DNA from: Arenibacter nanhaiticus
Lineage (GTDB): Bacteria > Bacteroidota > Bacteroidia > Flavobacteriales > Flavobacteriaceae
Assembly (NCBI RefSeq): GCF_900141935.1
Contig: NZ_FQYX01000015.1
Location: 1-64,000 of the forward strand
Direction: 5' to 3'
DNA: 64,000 nucleotides
Part shown: positions 11,701 to 22,660 of the stretch, in pieces
Position numbering within the stretch: the first letter of the stretch is position 1
Layout of the letters: each line of letters begins with the position of its first letter
Program-made: the position numbers and the translations under genes
Notes under the pieces: generated by a model
Told to the model about the DNA's origin: nothing
Database searches by the model: none
What the model saw: the letters and a program-made list of their open reading frames with translations, nothing else

Positions 11701-13093
11701 GAATCGCCTTTCCTTCAATAAGTTTTGGCTGGAACGCTTGGATACCCAAACGGTGCAAAGTAGGAGCACGGTTTAGCAATACAGGATGTCCTTTTAGAAC
11801 ATTCTCTAAAATATCCCATACTACCGGTTCTTTTTTGTCTATGATTTTCTTAGCAGACTTTACCGTTTTTACAATTCCTCTTTCGATCAACTTACGGATC
11901 ACAAAAGGTTTGTACAGTTCAGCCGCCATATCTTTAGGCAAACCACATTCGAACAATTTCATTTCAGGTCCAACGACGATTACCGAACGGGCAGAATAAT
12001 CTACACGTTTACCCAAAAGGTTTTGACGGAAACGCCCTTGTTTACCTTTTAATGAATCTGAAAGTGACTTTAAAGGTCTGTTAGATTCGGTTTTAACTGC
12101 CGATGCTTTACGTGTATTATCAAAAAGAGAATCCACTGCTTCTTGAAGCATACGTTTCTCATTTCTAAGAATCACTTCAGGAGCTTTTATCTCCACCAAT
12201 CGTTTTAAACGGTTGTTTCTGATAATAACCCTTCTATAAAGGTCATTTAAATCCGATGTAGCGAAACGACCACCATCTAATGGTACCAAAGGACGTAATT
12301 CTGGTGGAATTACAGGGATCACTTTCATGATCATCCAATCTGGTCTGTTTTCTCTATTTTCTTGAGACTCTCTTAAGGCTTCAACTACTTGAAGTCTTTT
12401 TAAGGCCTCTGTCTTACGTTGTTTAGACGTTTCAGTATTTGCTTTATGTCTTAGTTCGTAAGACAAGTCGCTTAAGTCTATTCTTGCCAACAAATCGATA
12501 AGGCATTCTGCCCCCATTTTAGCAATAAACTTATTAGGATCCGTATCGTCTAAATACTGGTTATCCTGAGGAATAGTCTCTAAAATATTTAGGTACTCCT
12601 CTTCGGTCAAGAAATCCATTTTCTGGATTTCTTCACCTTCAGGACCTTTGGCTACACCTGGCTGAATTACTACATAACGTTCGTAGTAAATAATCATATC
12701 CAATTTCTTGGAAGGCAAACCTAAAAGGTAACCGATTTTATTTGGCAGGGAACGGAAATACCAGATATGAGCTACAGGAACCACCAAATTAATGTGTCCT
12801 ACTCTATCTCTTCGTACCTTTTTCTCTGTTACCTCTACCCCACAACGATCACAAACGATACCACGGTATCGGATTCTCTTATATTTTCCACAGGCACACT
12901 CATAATCCTTTACAGGACCAAAGATACGCTCACAAAAAAGACCATCACGCTCAGGTTTGTGCGTTCTATAGTTAATAGTTTCAGGTTTCAAAACCTCACC
13001 TCTTGACTCTGCCAAAATAGATTCTGGAGAAGCCAAACCGATGGAAATTTTATCAAACCTTTTTATGGTATTATTATCTTTTAGTCTAGCCAT
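8795..13093 (-). CDS. rpoC: DNA-directed RNA polymerase subunit beta'
   Basis: The 1432-residue beta' subunit, half of the RNA polymerase active centre. The N-terminal zinc site ([20 protein letters not shown], about residues 66-85) is present. The catalytic Mg-binding loop NADFDGDQM is near 480. The second zinc site has [15 protein letters not shown] near 890. The trigger-loop and bridge-helix region ([19 protein letters not shown]) is intact. Length fits Bacteroidota beta'. It is the last gene of the superoperon, 62 bp after rpoB, with a strong terminator behind it. Confidence 0.98.
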   Translation of the reverse strand: MARLKDNNTIKRFDKISIGLASPESILAESRGEVLKPETINYRTHKPERDGLFCERIFGPVKDYECACGKYKRIRYRGIVCDRCGVEVTEKKVRRDRVGHINLVVPVAHIWYFRSLPNKIGYLLGLPSKKLDMIIYYERYVVIQPGVAKGPEGEEIQKMDFLTEEEYLNILETIPQDNQYLDDTDPNKFIAKMGAECLIDLLARIDLSDLSYELRHKANTETSKQRKTEALKRLQVVEALRESQENRENRPDWMIMKVIPVIPPELRPLVPLDGGRFATSDLNDLYRRVIIRNNRLKRLVEIKAPEVILRNEKRMLQEAVDSLFDNTRKASAVKTESNRPLKSLSDSLKGKQGRFRQNLLGKRVDYSARSVIVVGPEMKLFECGLPKDMAAELYKPFVIRKLIERGIVKTVKSAKKIIDKKEPVVWDILENVLKGHPVLLNRAPTLHRLGIQAFQPKLIEGKAIRLHPLVCTAFNADFDGDQMAVHLPLGPEAILEAQLLMLASHNILNPANGSPITVPSQDMVLGLYYMTKERKSTPEVPVRGEGLTFYSHEEVVIAFNEGRLHLNAGIKVRAKDFNEAGELVYQVIPTTVGRVLFNMVVPEEAGYINDVLNKKSLRDIIGNILNVTDVPTTAEFLDKIKTMGYEFAFKGGLSFSLGDIIIPPEKHEMIADANGQVEGIMANYNMGLITNNERYNQVIDVWTSTNAMLTELAMKRIREDQQGFNSVYMMLDSGARGSKEQIRQLTGMRGLMAKPKKSTAGGGEIIENPILSNFKEGLSILEYFISTHGARKGLADTALKTADAGYLTRRLVDVSQDVIINTEDCGTLRGIQVEALRKNEEIVESLGERILGRVSLHDVYDPISEELLLKAGQEIMESDVKKITASPVEKIEVRSALTCEASKGICGKCYGRNLSTNKMVQRGEAVGVVAAQSIGEPGTQLTLRTFHVGGIAGNISEDSKLEAKFSGIAEIEDLRTVTSVDAEGNNAEIVISRTSEIKIVDAKTGITLSTNNIPYGSQLFIKNGDKVEKGKVVCSWDPYNGVIVSEFPGKIAYENIEQGVTYQVEIDEQTGFQEKVISESRNKKLIPTLLIKNNNDEVLRSYNLPVGSHIMVDDGDKIKEGKILVKIPRKSAKSGDITGGLPRVTELFEARNPSNPAVVSEIDGVVSFGKIKRGNREIIIESKLGEVKKYLVKLSNQVLVQENDYVRAGMPLSDGSITPEDILRIKGPSAVQQYLVNEVQEVYRLQGVKINDKHFEVVVRQMMRKVRIQDPGDTIFLENQLIHKDDFIRENDEMFGKKVVEDAGESTNLKPGQIITSRELRDENSILKRSDKNLVSARDAVAATATPILQGITRASLQTKSFISAASFQETTKVLNEAAVNGKVDTLEGLKENVIVGHKIPAGTGMREYDNIIVGSKEEYDEIMARKEELKF

Positions 13094-13155
13094 AACTATA
13101 TTCTGATACTAATTTAATTGTATATGTTAGGAATAGTGTTCAAAACCTATTCTTG

Positions 13156-16100
13156 TTATTCTTCCAATCTAATGTCTAAACCTAATCCTTTAAGTTCGTG
13201 CATTAATACGTTGAAAGATTCTGGTAAACCAGGTTCTGGCATGGTTTCTCCCTTAACGATCGCCTCATATGTTTTTGCTCTACCAATAACATCATCGGAC
13301 TTCACCGTCAATATTTCCCTTAGGGTTGCCGAGGCACCATATGCTTCCAAGGCCCAAACTTCCATCTCTCCAAAACGCTGACCACCAAACTGGGCTTTAC
13401 CACCCAATGGCTGTTGTGTAATCAATGAGTATGGTCCTATAGAACGTGCGTGCATCTTATCATCGACCATATGCCCTAATTTCAGCATATAGATAACTCC
13501 TACGGTTGCAGGCTGATCAAAACGTTGACCAGTACCACCATCGTGGAGGTATGTATGGCCAAATCTAGGAATTCCGGCCTCATCGGTATAGCTATTGATC
13601 TCTTCCAAGGTAGCACCGTCAAAAATTGGCGTTGCATACTTCTTCCCTAATTTAAGACCTGCCCAACCAAGAACAGTTTCATAAATCTGACCAATGTTCA
13701 TACGAGAAGGTACCCCTAGTGGATTCAATACGATATCTACAGGTGTTCCGTCTGCCAAGAATGGCATATCCTCGTGACGTACAATTCTAGAAACAATACC
13801 TTTGTTTCCGTGACGTCCTGCCATTTTATCACCAACCTTTAGTTTACGCTTTTTAGCTATATAAACTTTTGCCAATTTCATAATACCAGCTGGCAATTCA
13901 TCCCCTACAGATATTGTAAACTTGTCTCTTCTTAGGTTCCCTTGAAGGTCGTTTAATTTTATCTTATAGTTATGTAATAGATCTGCTACCAAAGTATTAC
14001 AATCCTTATCCGTAGTCCAACTTCCACCAACTAAATGGGCAAAATCGTCTACCGCGTTAAGCATTTTCATACTGTATTTCTTACCTTTTGGAAGAACTTC
14101 TTCACCAAGGTCGTTAAGAACGCCTTGAGATGTTTTACCATTGATAAGGGTAAATAACTTCTCTACCAATACATCTTTTAGTTGTTGGAATTTTACTTCG
14201 TATTCCAACTCCAATTTAGAAATAGCTTCTTTATCTTCAGAACGCTTACGCTTATCTTTTATAGAACGTGAGAACAATTTCTTATCAATAACAACCCCTC
14301 TTAAAGAAGGAGAAGCTTTTAGAGAAGCATCCTTCACATCACCGGCCTTATCACCGAAGATAGCACGTAATAATTTTTCCTCTGGTGTAGGGTCTGATTC
14401 CCCTTTTGGAGTAATCTTACCAATTAAAATATCACCAGGTTTTACTTCTGCCCCAATACGGATCATCCCGTATTCGTCCAAATCTTTAGTCGCTTCTTCG
14501 GAAACGTTTGGAATATCATTGGTCAACTCTTCAGCACCCAATTTAGTATCCCTAACTTCCAAAGCGTACTCATCTACGTGGATAGAAGTAAATATATCTT
14601 CGCGAACAACCTTTTCAGAAATTACGATAGCATCCTCAAAGTTATACCCTTTCCAAGGCATAAAGGCCACTACTAAGTTTCTTCCCAAGGCCAATTCGCC
14701 TTTTTCTGTCGCATATCCTTCACAAAGAACTTGACCTTTATTAACTCTATCCCCTTTTCTAACAATAGGTTTAAGGTTAATACTGGTCCCTTGGTTCGTT
14801 TTTCTAAACTTCACCAAATCGTAGGTCTTGGAATCTTCTTCAAAGCTTACCAAACGCTCTTCTTCGGTACGGTCGTATTTAATAGTGATTTTCTGAGAAT
14901 CTACATATTCAATAACCCCATTACCTTCAGCGTTGATCAATACTCTTGAATCTGAAGCTACCTGGCGTTCCAATCCAGTACCGACAATTGGCGATTCTGG
15001 TTTTAACAAGGGAACGGCCTGACGCATCATGTTAGATCCCATCAGGGCACGGTTAGCATCATCATGCTCCAAGAACGGAATTAAAGAAGCCGAAATCGAA
15101 GCAATTTGATTAGGAGCAACATCGGTATAATTAATTTCAGATGGATCTAAAACTGGGAAATCCCCTTCATCTCTAGCAATAACCTTTTCTGCAGTAATAG
15201 TACCATCTTCTTCCATAGGAATGTTTGCCTGGGCAATTTTCATTCCTTCTTCTTCCTCTGCACTTAGGTATGCATAATTTTCCAAATCCACTTTCCCGTT
15301 TTCTACTTTACGGTATGGTGTTTCCAAGAAGCCCATTGGGTCTACTTTAGCAAACACAGATAAAGAAGAAATAAGACCAATGTTCGGTCCTTCCGGTGTT
15401 TCGATAGGACAAAGTCTACCGTAGTGTGTATAGTGAACATCACGCACTTCGAAACCGGCTCTTTCCCTTGAAAGACCTCCTGGCCCTAATGCGGACAATC
15501 TTCTTTTATGAGTAATTTCGGCCAATGGATTGGTTTGATCCATGAACTGAGATAACTGGTTGGTACCAAAGAAAGAATTAATTACAGAAGACAAGGTCTT
15601 AGCATTAATCAAATCGATAGGTGTAAATACCTCGTTATCACGAACGTTCATACGCTCACGAATAGTTCTGGCCATACGAGCAAGACCCACACCGAATTGT
15701 TGGGACAACTGCTCCCCTACGGTTCTAACTCTACGATTGGAAAGGTGATCAATATCATCAATCTCGGCCTTAGAGTTAATTAACTCGATCAAATATTTTA
15801 TAATGGTAATGATATCTTCCTTGGTTAAGACTTGTTTGTCCATTCCAATATCCAAACCAAGTTTTTTGTTCATTCTATAACGACCAACTTCACCTAAGTT
15901 GTAACGTTGATCTGAGAAGAACAATTTATCTATAATACCACGTGCAGTTTCCTCATCTGGCGGTTCTGCGTTACGCAATTGACGATAGATGTGTTCAACA
16001 GCTTCTTTTTCAGAGTTTGTTGGATCTTTTTGAAGGGTATTATGAATAATTGCGTAATCACTTTGTGCATTATTCTCTTTATGTAAAAGAATAGTTTTCA

Positions 16101-16965
16101 CATCGGCATCAATTATCTCTGCGATATGATCTTTTTCTAAAACGGTATCACGATCAAGAATAATTTCGTTCCTTTCAATAGAAACCACTTCACCTGTATC
16201 CTCATCCACAAAATCTTCGTGCCAAGTATTCAATACTCTTGCCGCCAGTTTACGGCCTAGCACTTTTTTCAACCCTGCGTTAGAAACTTTAATTTCTTCC
16301 GAAAGGTCAAAGATTTCCAATATGTCCTTATCTCTTTCAAAGCCAATAGCTCTAAATAAGGTTGTTACTGGTAATTTTTTCTTTCTATCAATATAAGCGT
16401 ACATAACGCCATTGATATCTGTTGCAAATTCTATCCAAGAACCTTTAAAAGGTATTACTCTTGCAGAATACAACTTGGTTCCGTTGGCGTGAAAAGATTG
16501 GCCAAAGAAAACCCCTGGGGAACGGTGTAATTGAGAAACTACAACACGCTCAGCTCCATTGATAACGAAGGTACCACTTGGAGTCATGTAAGGAATAGTT
16601 CCTAGGTAAACATCCTGTACAATGGTTTCAAAATCCTCGTGTTCTGGATCTGTACAATATAATTTTAATCTTGCTTTTAATGGAACACTATACGTAAGTC
16701 CACGTTCAATACATTCTTGGATGGAGTATCTCGGTGGATCAATGAAATAGTCTAAAAATTCTAATACGAACTGGTTCCTGGTGTCTGTAATTGGAAAGTT
16801 TTCCATGAAGGTGTTGTACAACCCCTCATTGCCCCTTTCGTCAGATTTAGTTTCAAGTTGGAAAAAATCTTGAAATGATTTAATCTGAATGTCCAAGAAA
16901 TCCGGATAATTCGGCGTGTTCTTAGCGGATGCGAAACTTATTCTTTCAGTCTGATTTGTGAACAT
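13156..16965 (-). CDS. rpoB: DNA-directed RNA polymerase subunit beta
   Basis: The 1269-residue beta subunit of RNA polymerase. The rifampicin-binding region reads [20 protein letters not shown] and then [12 protein letters not shown], which is the wild-type, drug-sensitive pattern at the usual positions. The C-terminal lineage features [20 protein letters not shown] and [20 protein letters not shown] are intact. It follows rplL after 134 bp of structured spacer, and rpoC follows closely, as in nearly all bacteria. The ATG at 16965 ([13 protein letters not shown]) matches flavobacterial starts. Confidence 0.98.
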   Translation of the reverse strand: MFTNQTERISFASAKNTPNYPDFLDIQIKSFQDFFQLETKSDERGNEGLYNTFMENFPITDTRNQFVLEFLDYFIDPPRYSIQECIERGLTYSVPLKARLKLYCTDPEHEDFETIVQDVYLGTIPYMTPSGTFVINGAERVVVSQLHRSPGVFFGQSFHANGTKLYSARVIPFKGSWIEFATDINGVMYAYIDRKKKLPVTTLFRAIGFERDKDILEIFDLSEEIKVSNAGLKKVLGRKLAARVLNTWHEDFVDEDTGEVVSIERNEIILDRDTVLEKDHIAEIIDADVKTILLHKENNAQSDYAIIHNTLQKDPTNSEKEAVEHIYRQLRNAEPPDEETARGIIDKLFFSDQRYNLGEVGRYRMNKKLGLDIGMDKQVLTKEDIITIIKYLIELINSKAEIDDIDHLSNRRVRTVGEQLSQQFGVGLARMARTIRERMNVRDNEVFTPIDLINAKTLSSVINSFFGTNQLSQFMDQTNPLAEITHKRRLSALGPGGLSRERAGFEVRDVHYTHYGRLCPIETPEGPNIGLISSLSVFAKVDPMGFLETPYRKVENGKVDLENYAYLSAEEEEGMKIAQANIPMEEDGTITAEKVIARDEGDFPVLDPSEINYTDVAPNQIASISASLIPFLEHDDANRALMGSNMMRQAVPLLKPESPIVGTGLERQVASDSRVLINAEGNGVIEYVDSQKITIKYDRTEEERLVSFEEDSKTYDLVKFRKTNQGTSINLKPIVRKGDRVNKGQVLCEGYATEKGELALGRNLVVAFMPWKGYNFEDAIVISEKVVREDIFTSIHVDEYALEVRDTKLGAEELTNDIPNVSEEATKDLDEYGMIRIGAEVKPGDILIGKITPKGESDPTPEEKLLRAIFGDKAGDVKDASLKASPSLRGVVIDKKLFSRSIKDKRKRSEDKEAISKLELEYEVKFQQLKDVLVEKLFTLINGKTSQGVLNDLGEEVLPKGKKYSMKMLNAVDDFAHLVGGSWTTDKDCNTLVADLLHNYKIKLNDLQGNLRRDKFTISVGDELPAGIMKLAKVYIAKKRKLKVGDKMAGRHGNKGIVSRIVRHEDMPFLADGTPVDIVLNPLGVPSRMNIGQIYETVLGWAGLKLGKKYATPIFDGATLEEINSYTDEAGIPRFGHTYLHDGGTGQRFDQPATVGVIYMLKLGHMVDDKMHARSIGPYSLITQQPLGGKAQFGGQRFGEMEVWALEAYGASATLREILTVKSDDVIGRAKTYEAIVKGETMPEPGLPESFNVLMHELKGLGLDIRLEE

Positions 16966-17037
16966 CTATGGACAAAATTTTGATCGTGAATACTATAATT
17001 GGGTTGTGTACTCCTTTATACACGATATATATAAATA

Positions 17038-17077
17038 GGCTTAGGTCTAGCTACAAAAATGCAGAAAGACCTAAACC
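17038..17077 (-). promoter_or_regulatory. rplL-rpoB spacer hairpin, possible attenuator
   Basis: Arms TTAGGTCT (17041-17048) and AGACCTAA (17067-17074) form an 8-bp stem that extends by two G-C pairs after one mismatch. It has an 18-nt loop and no T run. It lies in the 134-bp spacer between rplL and rpoB, where other bacteria have an attenuator or RNase processing site that lowers rpo relative to ribosomal protein expression. Function here is inferred by position. Confidence 0.45.
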
Positions 17078-17099
17078 AAAATTATTATGGTTGTCGCTA

Positions 17100-17477
17100 T
17101 TATTTAAGCTCAACTTCAGCTCCAGCTTCTTCCAAAGAATTTTTAATACCTTCAGCTTCATCCTTAGAGATACCTTCTTTAATAGCTTTTGGTGCGCTAT
17201 CAACGATATCTTTAGCTTCTTTCAAACCTAAACCAGTTAATTCTTTAACCAATTTAACTACAGCTAATTTAGAAGCTCCAGCAGCTTTCAAAATAACATC
17301 AAATTCAGTTTGCTCAGCAGCAGCATCACCACCGTCAGCAGCTCCACCAGCAGCAACTGCAACTGCAGCAGCAGCAGGCTCGATACCGTACTCTTCTTTT
17401 AATATAGCAGCTAACTCATTTACTTCTTTTACTGTAAGGTTAACTAATTGTTCTGCGAAATCTTTTAATTCTGCCAT
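17100..17477 (-). CDS. rplL: 50S ribosomal protein L7/L12
   Basis: The 125-residue stalk protein that recruits translation factors to the ribosome. The N-terminal dimerisation domain ([20 protein letters not shown]) is followed by an Ala/Gly-rich hinge ([20 protein letters not shown]). The C-terminal globular domain has the expected [29 protein letters not shown] and [11 protein letters not shown]. Multiple copies bind L10, encoded just upstream. Confidence 0.97.
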   Translation of the reverse strand: MAELKDFAEQLVNLTVKEVNELAAILKEEYGIEPAAAAVAVAAGGAADGGDAAAEQTEFDVILKAAGASKLAVVKLVKELTGLGLKEAKDIVDSAPKAIKEGISKDEAEGIKNSLEEAGAEVELK

Positions 17478-17531
17478 TTTTCTATCGTTTAATAAAATTT
17501 TTAAAATATAATTGTTTGTAGTGCGTACGTA

Positions 17532-18047
17532 TTATCTTTCTGATAATGTCTTAAGAATTCCGGCGATTTTTCCACCACCAGATTTAAGTCCAGAAATAAC
17601 ATTCTTGGCTGGAGACTGCAACAATCCAATAACCTCACCAATCATTTCTTCTTTAGACTTGATGCTTACCAGAGCATCCAATTGATCATCACCAATATAA
17701 ATTGCTTCAGCAATATAAGCTCCTTTCAACAAAGGCTTCTCTGCCTTTTTCCTAAAAGCTTTTATCAGCTTAGCAGGGGCGTTTCCTGTTTCTGAAAACA
17801 TTAAAGAAGTACTCCCCTTTAACACCTCTGGAAGCTCACCGAAATCTTTTTCTGAAGCCTCCATTGCTTTTGCAAGCAAGGTATTTTTAACCACGGCCAA
17901 TCTAATATCTGCCTTAAAACAAGCCTTTCTTAAAGCCGATGTAGCATCCGCGTTTAATCCAGAAATGTCTGCCAAATATATAGAAGGACTATCAGCTAAC
18001 TGCGCAGTTAAATCCTCTATAACGTTTAATTTATCTTCTCTTGTCAT
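17532..18047 (-). CDS. rplJ: 50S ribosomal protein L10
   Basis: The 171-residue anchor of the ribosomal stalk, carrying L7/L12 dimers on its C-terminal helix. The conserved N-terminal domain (YLADISGLNADATSALRKAC, VVKNTLLAKAME) is visible. In many bacteria the L10-L12 complex represses its own mRNA leader; here only 22 bp separate rplJ from rplA, so any such site would lie within the rplA end. The spacing to rplL is 54 bp. Confidence 0.96.
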   Translation of the reverse strand: MTREDKLNVIEDLTAQLADSPSIYLADISGLNADATSALRKACFKADIRLAVVKNTLLAKAMEASEKDFGELPEVLKGSTSLMFSETGNAPAKLIKAFRKKAEKPLLKGAYIAEAIYIGDDQLDALVSIKSKEEMIGEVIGLLQSPAKNVISGLKSGGGKIAGILKTLSER

Positions 18048-18069
18048 ATTAAAAACTTTAAACTACCAG

Positions 18070-18759
18070 TTAAACTACTTTTGGATCTAATGCAACACTA
18101 GGACTCATTGTACTGGACATGTAAATCGTTTTTACATATACACCTTTAGCCGCTGTTGGCTTTAATTTTACCAATGTTTCTAACAGCTCTTTTGCATTTT
18201 CTGAGATCTGCTCAGCAGAGAAAGAAACTTTCCCAATTCCTGCATGCACGATACCTGTCTTATCCACCTTAAAATCAATCTTACCAGCTTTCACTTCTGT
18301 TACTGCTTTCGCAACATCCATAGTAACGGTACCGGTCTTTGGATTAGGCATCAAACCTCTTGGCCCTAAAATTCTACCCAAAGGTCCTAATTTACCCATT
18401 ACGCTAGGCATAGTGATGATCACATCAACATCTGTCCAACCGCTTTTTATTTTTTCCAAGTACTCGTCCAATCCTACATAGTCAGCTCCCGCTTCTGTAG
18501 CTTCGGCTGCTTTATCTGGAGTTACCAATGCCAATACTTTTACGTCCTTACCGGTTCCGTGAGGAAGAGTAACAACTCCACGCACCATTTGATTCGCTTT
18601 TCTTGGATCTACACCCAACCGTACCGCGATATCTACAGACGCATCAAAATTTGCATTGGTTATTTCTTTCACTAAAGCAGAAGCTTCTAAAATAGAATAG
18701 TTTTTATTCTTATCTATTTTACCGTGCGCTTCCTTTTGCTTTTTTGTTAATTTTGCCAT
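18070..18759 (-). CDS. rplA: 50S ribosomal protein L1
   Basis: The 229-residue L1 stalk protein, which helps move deacylated tRNA out of the E site. The signature [20 protein letters not shown] with PNPKTGTVT is at about residues 117-143. L1 is the classic autogenous repressor of the rplKA mRNA in other bacteria. It follows rplK after 20 bp in the superoperon. Confidence 0.97.
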   Translation of the reverse strand: MAKLTKKQKEAHGKIDKNKNYSILEASALVKEITNANFDASVDIAVRLGVDPRKANQMVRGVVTLPHGTGKDVKVLALVTPDKAAEATEAGADYVGLDEYLEKIKSGWTDVDVIITMPSVMGKLGPLGRILGPRGLMPNPKTGTVTMDVAKAVTEVKAGKIDFKVDKTGIVHAGIGKVSFSAEQISENAKELLETLVKLKPTAAKGVYVKTIYMSSTMSPSVALDPKVV

Positions 18760-18779
18760 TCTAAATTGCTTTTAAGATT

Positions 18780-19217
18780 TTAAAAAGGTCTATTACCTGA
18801 AACTTTTAAACCCATAGATCTAGCTGTACCAGCTACCATACTCATAGCGGATTCAACCGTAAAAGCATTTAGATCTACCATTTTGTCCTCGGCAATTAAC
18901 TTGATCTGATCCCAAGATACACTTGCCACCTTGTTTCTGTTAGGCTCGCCAGATCCTTTTTTAATCTTAGCCGCTTCCATTAATTGAACTGCCGCTGGCG
19001 GTGTCTTTACAACAAACTCAAATGATTTGTCCTTATAAACCGTGATCGCTACTGGTAAAACTTTACCAGCTTTGTCCTGCGTACGAGCATTAAACTGCTT
19101 ACAGAACTCCATAATGTTGACCCCGGCAGCACCTAAAGCGGGTCCGACCGGTGGCGATGGATTCGCAGCACCTCCCCTAACTTGTAGTTTAACTACTTTA
19201 CTTACTTCTTTTGCCAT
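18780..19217 (-). CDS. rplK: 50S ribosomal protein L11
   Basis: The 145-residue protein of the GTPase-associated centre. It has the N-terminal proline-rich signature [20 protein letters not shown] (residues 20-39), the rRNA-binding C-terminal domain and a terminal [11 protein letters not shown]. It lies 74 bp downstream of nusG and begins the rplKAJL block. Confidence 0.97.
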   Translation of the reverse strand: MAKEVSKVVKLQVRGGAANPSPPVGPALGAAGVNIMEFCKQFNARTQDKAGKVLPVAITVYKDKSFEFVVKTPPAAVQLMEAAKIKKGSGEPNRNKVASVSWDQIKLIAEDKMVDLNAFTVESAMSMVAGTARSMGLKVSGNRPF

Positions 19218-19291
19218 TGTTTAAATTGAATTTAAAGTGTGTTTGTTTTGGAAGCAACAACACTTTTTAACTATATATGTAACAGTTCTTG

Positions 19292-19843
19292 TTAAATCTT
19301 CTCTACTTGCATATAACTCAACTCTAACGGTGTTTTTCTCCCGAAAATCTTCACCATTACCTCAAGTTTACGCTTTTCCTCATTAATCTTTTCAACTGTT
19401 CCGTTGAAGCCATTAAATGGTCCGTCGATAACCTTCACGGTTTCGCCGAACGCAAACGGAATTGCAACGCTGTCGGTCTTCACCGCCAACTCATCTACTT
19501 TTCCTAACATTCTATTCACTTCCGATTTTCTTAGAGGCACAGGATCTCCTCCTTTGGTCTCCCCTAAAAATCCGATTACATTCGTAATAGAACGAATAAT
19601 ATGCACCATCTCCCCTCCAAGGTTTGCCTTAATCATGATATAACCAGGAAAATAAACACGTTCTTTGTTTATCTTCTTCCCGTTTCTTATCTGAACCACC
19701 TTTTCAGTAGGAACCAATACTTCTTCCAAATAATCTTCGAAACCAAGTCTAGCAACTTCAGCTTCTATATAACCTTTGATTTTATTTTCTTGACCGCTAA
19801 CTGCCCTTACAACATACCACTTCTTATCCAACACTTCCGACAT
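19292..19843 (-). CDS. nusG: Transcription termination/antitermination protein NusG
   Basis: A 183-residue general elongation factor that binds RNA polymerase and couples it to Rho or ribosomes. The NGN domain has WYVVRAVSGQENKIKGYIE near the start and ERVYFPGYIMIKANL near 63. The KOW domain near 130 reads FGETVKVIDGPFNGFNGTVE. The gene sits directly after secE with 10 bp between, the order seen across bacteria. Confidence 0.97.
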   Translation of the reverse strand: MSEVLDKKWYVVRAVSGQENKIKGYIEAEVARLGFEDYLEEVLVPTEKVVQIRNGKKINKERVYFPGYIMIKANLGGEMVHIIRSITNVIGFLGETKGGDPVPLRKSEVNRMLGKVDELAVKTDSVAIPFAFGETVKVIDGPFNGFNGTVEKINEEKRKLEVMVKIFGRKTPLELSYMQVEKI

Positions 19844-19853
19844 AAGGCACTTC

Positions 19854-20042
19854 TTAATTTATTATGCTATTAAAATACAACAGTATTAATTCCCCCAACA
19901 AAGTATCAACACCCCAAGTTGCAAGCGCAAAGATAATAGAAAATACCGCAACTACCACCATAAGATTGGTAGATTCCTCTCTCGGAGGCAAAGTCACGTT
20001 ATTTTTAAGTTCGTCTATAGATTCCTTTATATATGTTAACAT
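19854..20042 (-). CDS. secE: Preprotein translocase subunit SecE
   Basis: A 62-residue single-span inner-membrane subunit that clamps SecY. The amphipathic N-terminal part (MLTYIKESIDELKNNVTLP) is followed by PPREE and one hydrophobic helix (MVVVAVFSIIFALATWGVDT). I choose the ATG at 20042, which gives the usual short Bacteroidota form; an in-frame ATG at 20069 would add nine residues (MVKIKIFRD) and is possible. Confidence 0.93.
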   Translation of the reverse strand: MLTYIKESIDELKNNVTLPPREESTNLMVVVAVFSIIFALATWGVDTLLGELILLYFNSIIN

Positions 20043-20117
20043 GTCGCGAAATATTTTTATTTTAACCAAAAACGAAAGACTCAGATCAGAACAAACTCAT
20101 AACCTTATCTTTCTATT

Positions 20118-20166
20118 ATAGGGCACGTATATTTTAGCGTACAAGCTTAAAATTTACGGGCCCTAT
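20118..20166 (-). other. Long hairpin between tRNA-Trp and secE
   Basis: Arms at 20118-20129 and 20155-20166 (ATAGGGC, one mismatch, then CGTA) pair over 12 positions with a single mismatch. The inner ATTTTA and TTAAAAT add to the stem. There is no T run on the minus strand after it. It probably separates the tRNA from the secE mRNA by processing or partly attenuates transcription. Confidence 0.55.
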
Positions 20167-20219
20167 TTCTAAAATTTCTTTAAAACATTATAATCGACCT
20201 ACTGACCAATCTTGTTTTG

Positions 20220-20292
20220 CACGGGCGGAGAGACTCGAACTCCCGACACCTGGTTTTGGAGACCAGTGCTCTACCAACTGAGCTACGCCCGT
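20220..20292 (-). tRNA. tRNA-Trp (CCA)
   Basis: A 73-nt cloverleaf on the minus strand with acceptor ACGGGCG/CGCCCGT, D arm TAGCTCAGTTGGTAGAGC, and T arm GGGAGTTCGAACTCTCC. The anticodon loop CTCCAAA between CTGGT and ACCAG gives CCA, for tryptophan. It lies between tuf and secE. No CCA tail is encoded. Confidence 0.96.
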
Positions 20293-20306
20293 CTATATTT
20301 ACATGG

Positions 20307-20336
20307 AAAGGTGTCTCACTAGAGCAAGACACCCTT
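20307..20336 (-). other. Hairpin between tuf and tRNA-Trp
   Basis: GGTGTCT (20310-20316) pairs with AGACACC (20327-20333) around a 10-nt loop, with two more A-T pairs beyond one mismatch. No T run follows on the minus strand, so it is more likely an mRNA 3' end or processing site for tuf than a full terminator. Confidence 0.5.
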
Positions 20337-20354
20337 CATGCAATATATTCAATA

Positions 20355-21542
20355 TTAGTCTATAATCTTAGTTACCTGACCAGCACCTACCGTTCTACCA
20401 CCTTCACGGATTGCGAAACGCAAACCTTCATTTAAAGCGATCGGAGACAATAGATCTACAATAATAGTAAGGTTATCACCTGGCATAACCATTTCTACTC
20501 CTTCAGGAAGATTAATAGTACCAGTAACATCAGTTGTTCTTACGTAGAACTGAGGACGGTAGTTATTGTGGAATGGAGTGTGACGTCCACCTTCTTCTTT
20601 TTTAAGGATATACACCTCAGCTTCAAATTTAGCGTGCGGCTTCACAGAACCTGGCTTACAGATTACCATTCCTCTTTTTACTTGAGTCTTATCAATACCT
20701 CTCAAAAGAAGACCTACGTTATCACCAGCTTCACCTCTATCCAATATCTTACGGAACATCTCTACCCCTGTAATAGTTGAAGTCAATTTCTCAGCACCCA
20801 TACCGATGATCTCTACTGGATCTCCAGTGTTAGCAACCCCTGTTTCGATACGACCTGTAGCAACAGTTCCACGACCAGTAATTGTAAATACATCTTCAAC
20901 AGGCATCAAGAAGTTCTTATCAACATCTCTCTGTGGCAATTCAATCCAGCTATCAACAGCCTCCATCAAAGACATAACTGTATCAACCCATTTTTGCTCA
21001 CCATTCAATGCACCTAAAGCAGAACCAGAAATAACAGGACCATTATCACCGTCATACTCATAGAAAGAAAGCAACTCTCTTACTTCCATCTCTACTAACT
21101 CTAACAACTCCTCATCATCAACCATGTCAACCTTGTTCAAGAAAACAACGATTCTTGGAATACCAACCTGACGACCTAAAAGGATGTGCTCACGGGTTTG
21201 TGGCATAGGACCATCCGTAGCAGCAACAACTAAAATCGCACCGTCCATTTGAGCAGCACCAGTAACCATATTCTTAACGTAATCCGCGTGACCTGGACAA
21301 TCTACGTGTGCATAGTGACGATTCGCAGTAGAATACTCTACGTGAGACGTATTAATAGTAATACCTCTTTCTTTTTCTTCTGGAGCATTATCAATAGAGT
21401 CAAAACTTCTCAATTCAGAAAGACCTGCGTTAGCCAATACCGTAGTAATCGCAGCAGTCAATGTAGTTTTACCGTGATCCACGTGTCCAATAGTACCTAT
21501 ATTTAAATGCGGTTTGGAACGATCAAATGTTGCCTTTGCCAT
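20355..21542 (-). CDS. tuf: Elongation factor Tu
   Basis: A 395-residue GTPase that carries aminoacyl-tRNA to the ribosome. G1 GHVDHGKTT is at residues 19-27, G3 DCPGH near 81 and G4 NKVD near 136. Domains II and III are complete, ending in [15 protein letters not shown]. It sits inside a tRNA cluster (four tRNAs before, one after), the same arrangement as the tufB operon of Escherichia coli. No second tuf copy is in this window. Confidence 0.98.
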   Translation of the reverse strand: MAKATFDRSKPHLNIGTIGHVDHGKTTLTAAITTVLANAGLSELRSFDSIDNAPEEKERGITINTSHVEYSTANRHYAHVDCPGHADYVKNMVTGAAQMDGAILVVAATDGPMPQTREHILLGRQVGIPRIVVFLNKVDMVDDEELLELVEMEVRELLSFYEYDGDNGPVISGSALGALNGEQKWVDTVMSLMEAVDSWIELPQRDVDKNFLMPVEDVFTITGRGTVATGRIETGVANTGDPVEIIGMGAEKLTSTITGVEMFRKILDRGEAGDNVGLLLRGIDKTQVKRGMVICKPGSVKPHAKFEAEVYILKKEEGGRHTPFHNNYRPQFYVRTTDVTGTINLPEGVEMVMPGDNLTIIVDLLSPIALNEGLRFAIREGGRTVGAGQVTKIID

Positions 21543-21596
21543 GTTTGTTAAATTTAATTCTTAGTTTATATTAGTGTACAAATTATGCCTTAATTG

Positions 21597-21668
21597 AGCC
21601 AATGATGAGATTTGAACTCATGACCTCTTCCTTACCAAGGAAACGCTCTACCCCTGAGCTACACCGGC
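21597..21668 (-). tRNA. tRNA-Thr (GGT)
   Basis: A 72-nt tRNA with acceptor GCCGGTG pairing CATTGGC (two G-T pairs), D arm TAGCTCAGGGGTAGAGC and T arm ATGAGTTCAAATCTCAT. The anticodon loop TTGGTAA gives GGT, threonine. It is the tRNA nearest tuf, 54 bp upstream of its start. Confidence 0.95.
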
Positions 21669-21840
21669 ATTTTTCTCTTAACACCCGAGAGACTTATACT
21701 CATAAGCACCTACTCAAAGATCAAAAATTTCAGGCCAAAAAAACCTTTTTGGCCGCGCAAAAAACCCGACTACAACGCCAAGCCCTTTTAATTATAATCA
21801 CATAAAGCCCCATACGAAGGAGCCTTTTGTTTTAAAATAG

Positions 21841-21913
21841 AGCGGGAGACCGGGTTCGAACCGGCGACATTCAGCTTGGAAGGCTGACGCTCTACCAACT
21901 GAGCTACTCCCGC
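21841..21913 (-). tRNA. tRNA-Gly (TCC)
   Basis: A 73-nt tRNA with acceptor GCGGGAG/CTCCCGC, T arm CCGGTTCGAACCCGG and anticodon loop CTTCCAA, giving TCC, glycine. Confidence 0.96.
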
Positions 21914-22003
21914 ATTCTAATTTCCAGGCAAACCTAAAAATTATATTCAATATTTCAAAAATTATTTCGCCGTACTTTCGTACTCAAATCTTTCGATTCG
22001 TTG

Positions 22004-22085
<82 letters not shown>

Positions 22086-22139
22086 AACACTAATATTTAA
22101 AAGAACCTTGAAAAACCTATTGGTATTTCCAATATTTTG

Positions 22140-22213
22140 AGCCGATAGAGGGACTCGAACCCACGACCTGCTGATTACAAATCAGCTGCTCTAGCCAGCT
22201 GAGCTACATCGGC
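22140..22213 (-). tRNA. tRNA-Thr (TGT)
   Basis: A 74-nt tRNA with acceptor GCCGATG/TATCGGC (one mispaired closing base), D arm TAGCTCAGCTGGCTAGAGC and T arm GTGGGTTCGAGTCCCTC. The anticodon loop TTTGTAA gives TGT, threonine. It is the first gene of the superoperon, about 45 nt after the predicted transcription start. Confidence 0.95.
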
Positions 22214-22262
22214 TTTTGCTCTTCTTTCTCTTCAAAAGAAGACCGCTATTGCTAACGGTGTG

Positions 22263-22293
22263 CAAATGTAGAAGGTTTTTTCAGTTCTGCAAA
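22263..22293 (-). promoter_or_regulatory. Promoter of the tRNA-tuf-secE-rpo superoperon
   Basis: On the minus strand TTTG (22290-22293) is followed by exactly 19 bp and then TACATTTG (22263-22270), a perfect match to the Bacteroidota consensus TTTG-N19-TAnnTTTG. It lies between hpf and the first tRNA of the cluster, as expected of a strong housekeeping promoter. Confidence 0.85.
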
Positions 22294-22309
22294 ATATTTT
22301 TGATTTTTT

Positions 22310-22612
22310 TTACGCATTTAGGCGCATTTTTTCTTTTCGCTTCACCAATTTCCGCTCTAAAGAACTGCAAGCCATATCAATAGCCTCCTCGAAAGACTTG
22401 CATTGTTTTTTTACAATGAAACTATCCTTGGGAACAAGGACTTTAATTTCCACTATTTTATTCTCCTTGGCACTGGTGTTCTCTACCTTGAGATACACAT
22501 CCGAACTTATTACCTTATCATAGAAGAGCTCCATCTTATCCAACCTTGTCTGAATAAAGCCTATTAATTGTTCGTTTGCCGTGAAATTTACTGATTGTGC
22601 ATTTACTTTCAT
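22310..22612 (-). CDS. hpf: Ribosome hibernation-promoting factor, HPF/YfiA family
   Basis: A 100-residue short-form HPF that binds the 30S decoding centre and silences ribosomes when growth slows. The family fold starts with MKVNAQSVNFTANEQLIGFI, then the central KVENTSAKENKIVEIKVLVP, and a basic C-terminus (SSLERKLVKRKEKMRLNA). Only the N-terminal domain is present; the long-form dimerisation domain is absent. It follows xerC after 48 bp and probably shares its transcript. Confidence 0.92.
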   Translation of the reverse strand: MKVNAQSVNFTANEQLIGFIQTRLDKMELFYDKVISSDVYLKVENTSAKENKIVEIKVLVPKDSFIVKKQCKSFEEAIDMACSSLERKLVKRKEKMRLNA

Positions 22613-22660
22613 AGAATGAAGTGTTAATTTTGTTATACAATATAATTGTTCTCTCTAGCA

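Noticed and set aside
14141-14734. 197-codon plus-strand ORF inside rpoB
   Set aside because: Antisense shadow of a conserved gene; Ser/Ile-rich composition and no family resemblance.
17059-17511. 150-codon plus-strand ORF over rplL
   Set aside because: Ala/Ser-rich shadow of the rplL hinge on the other strand.
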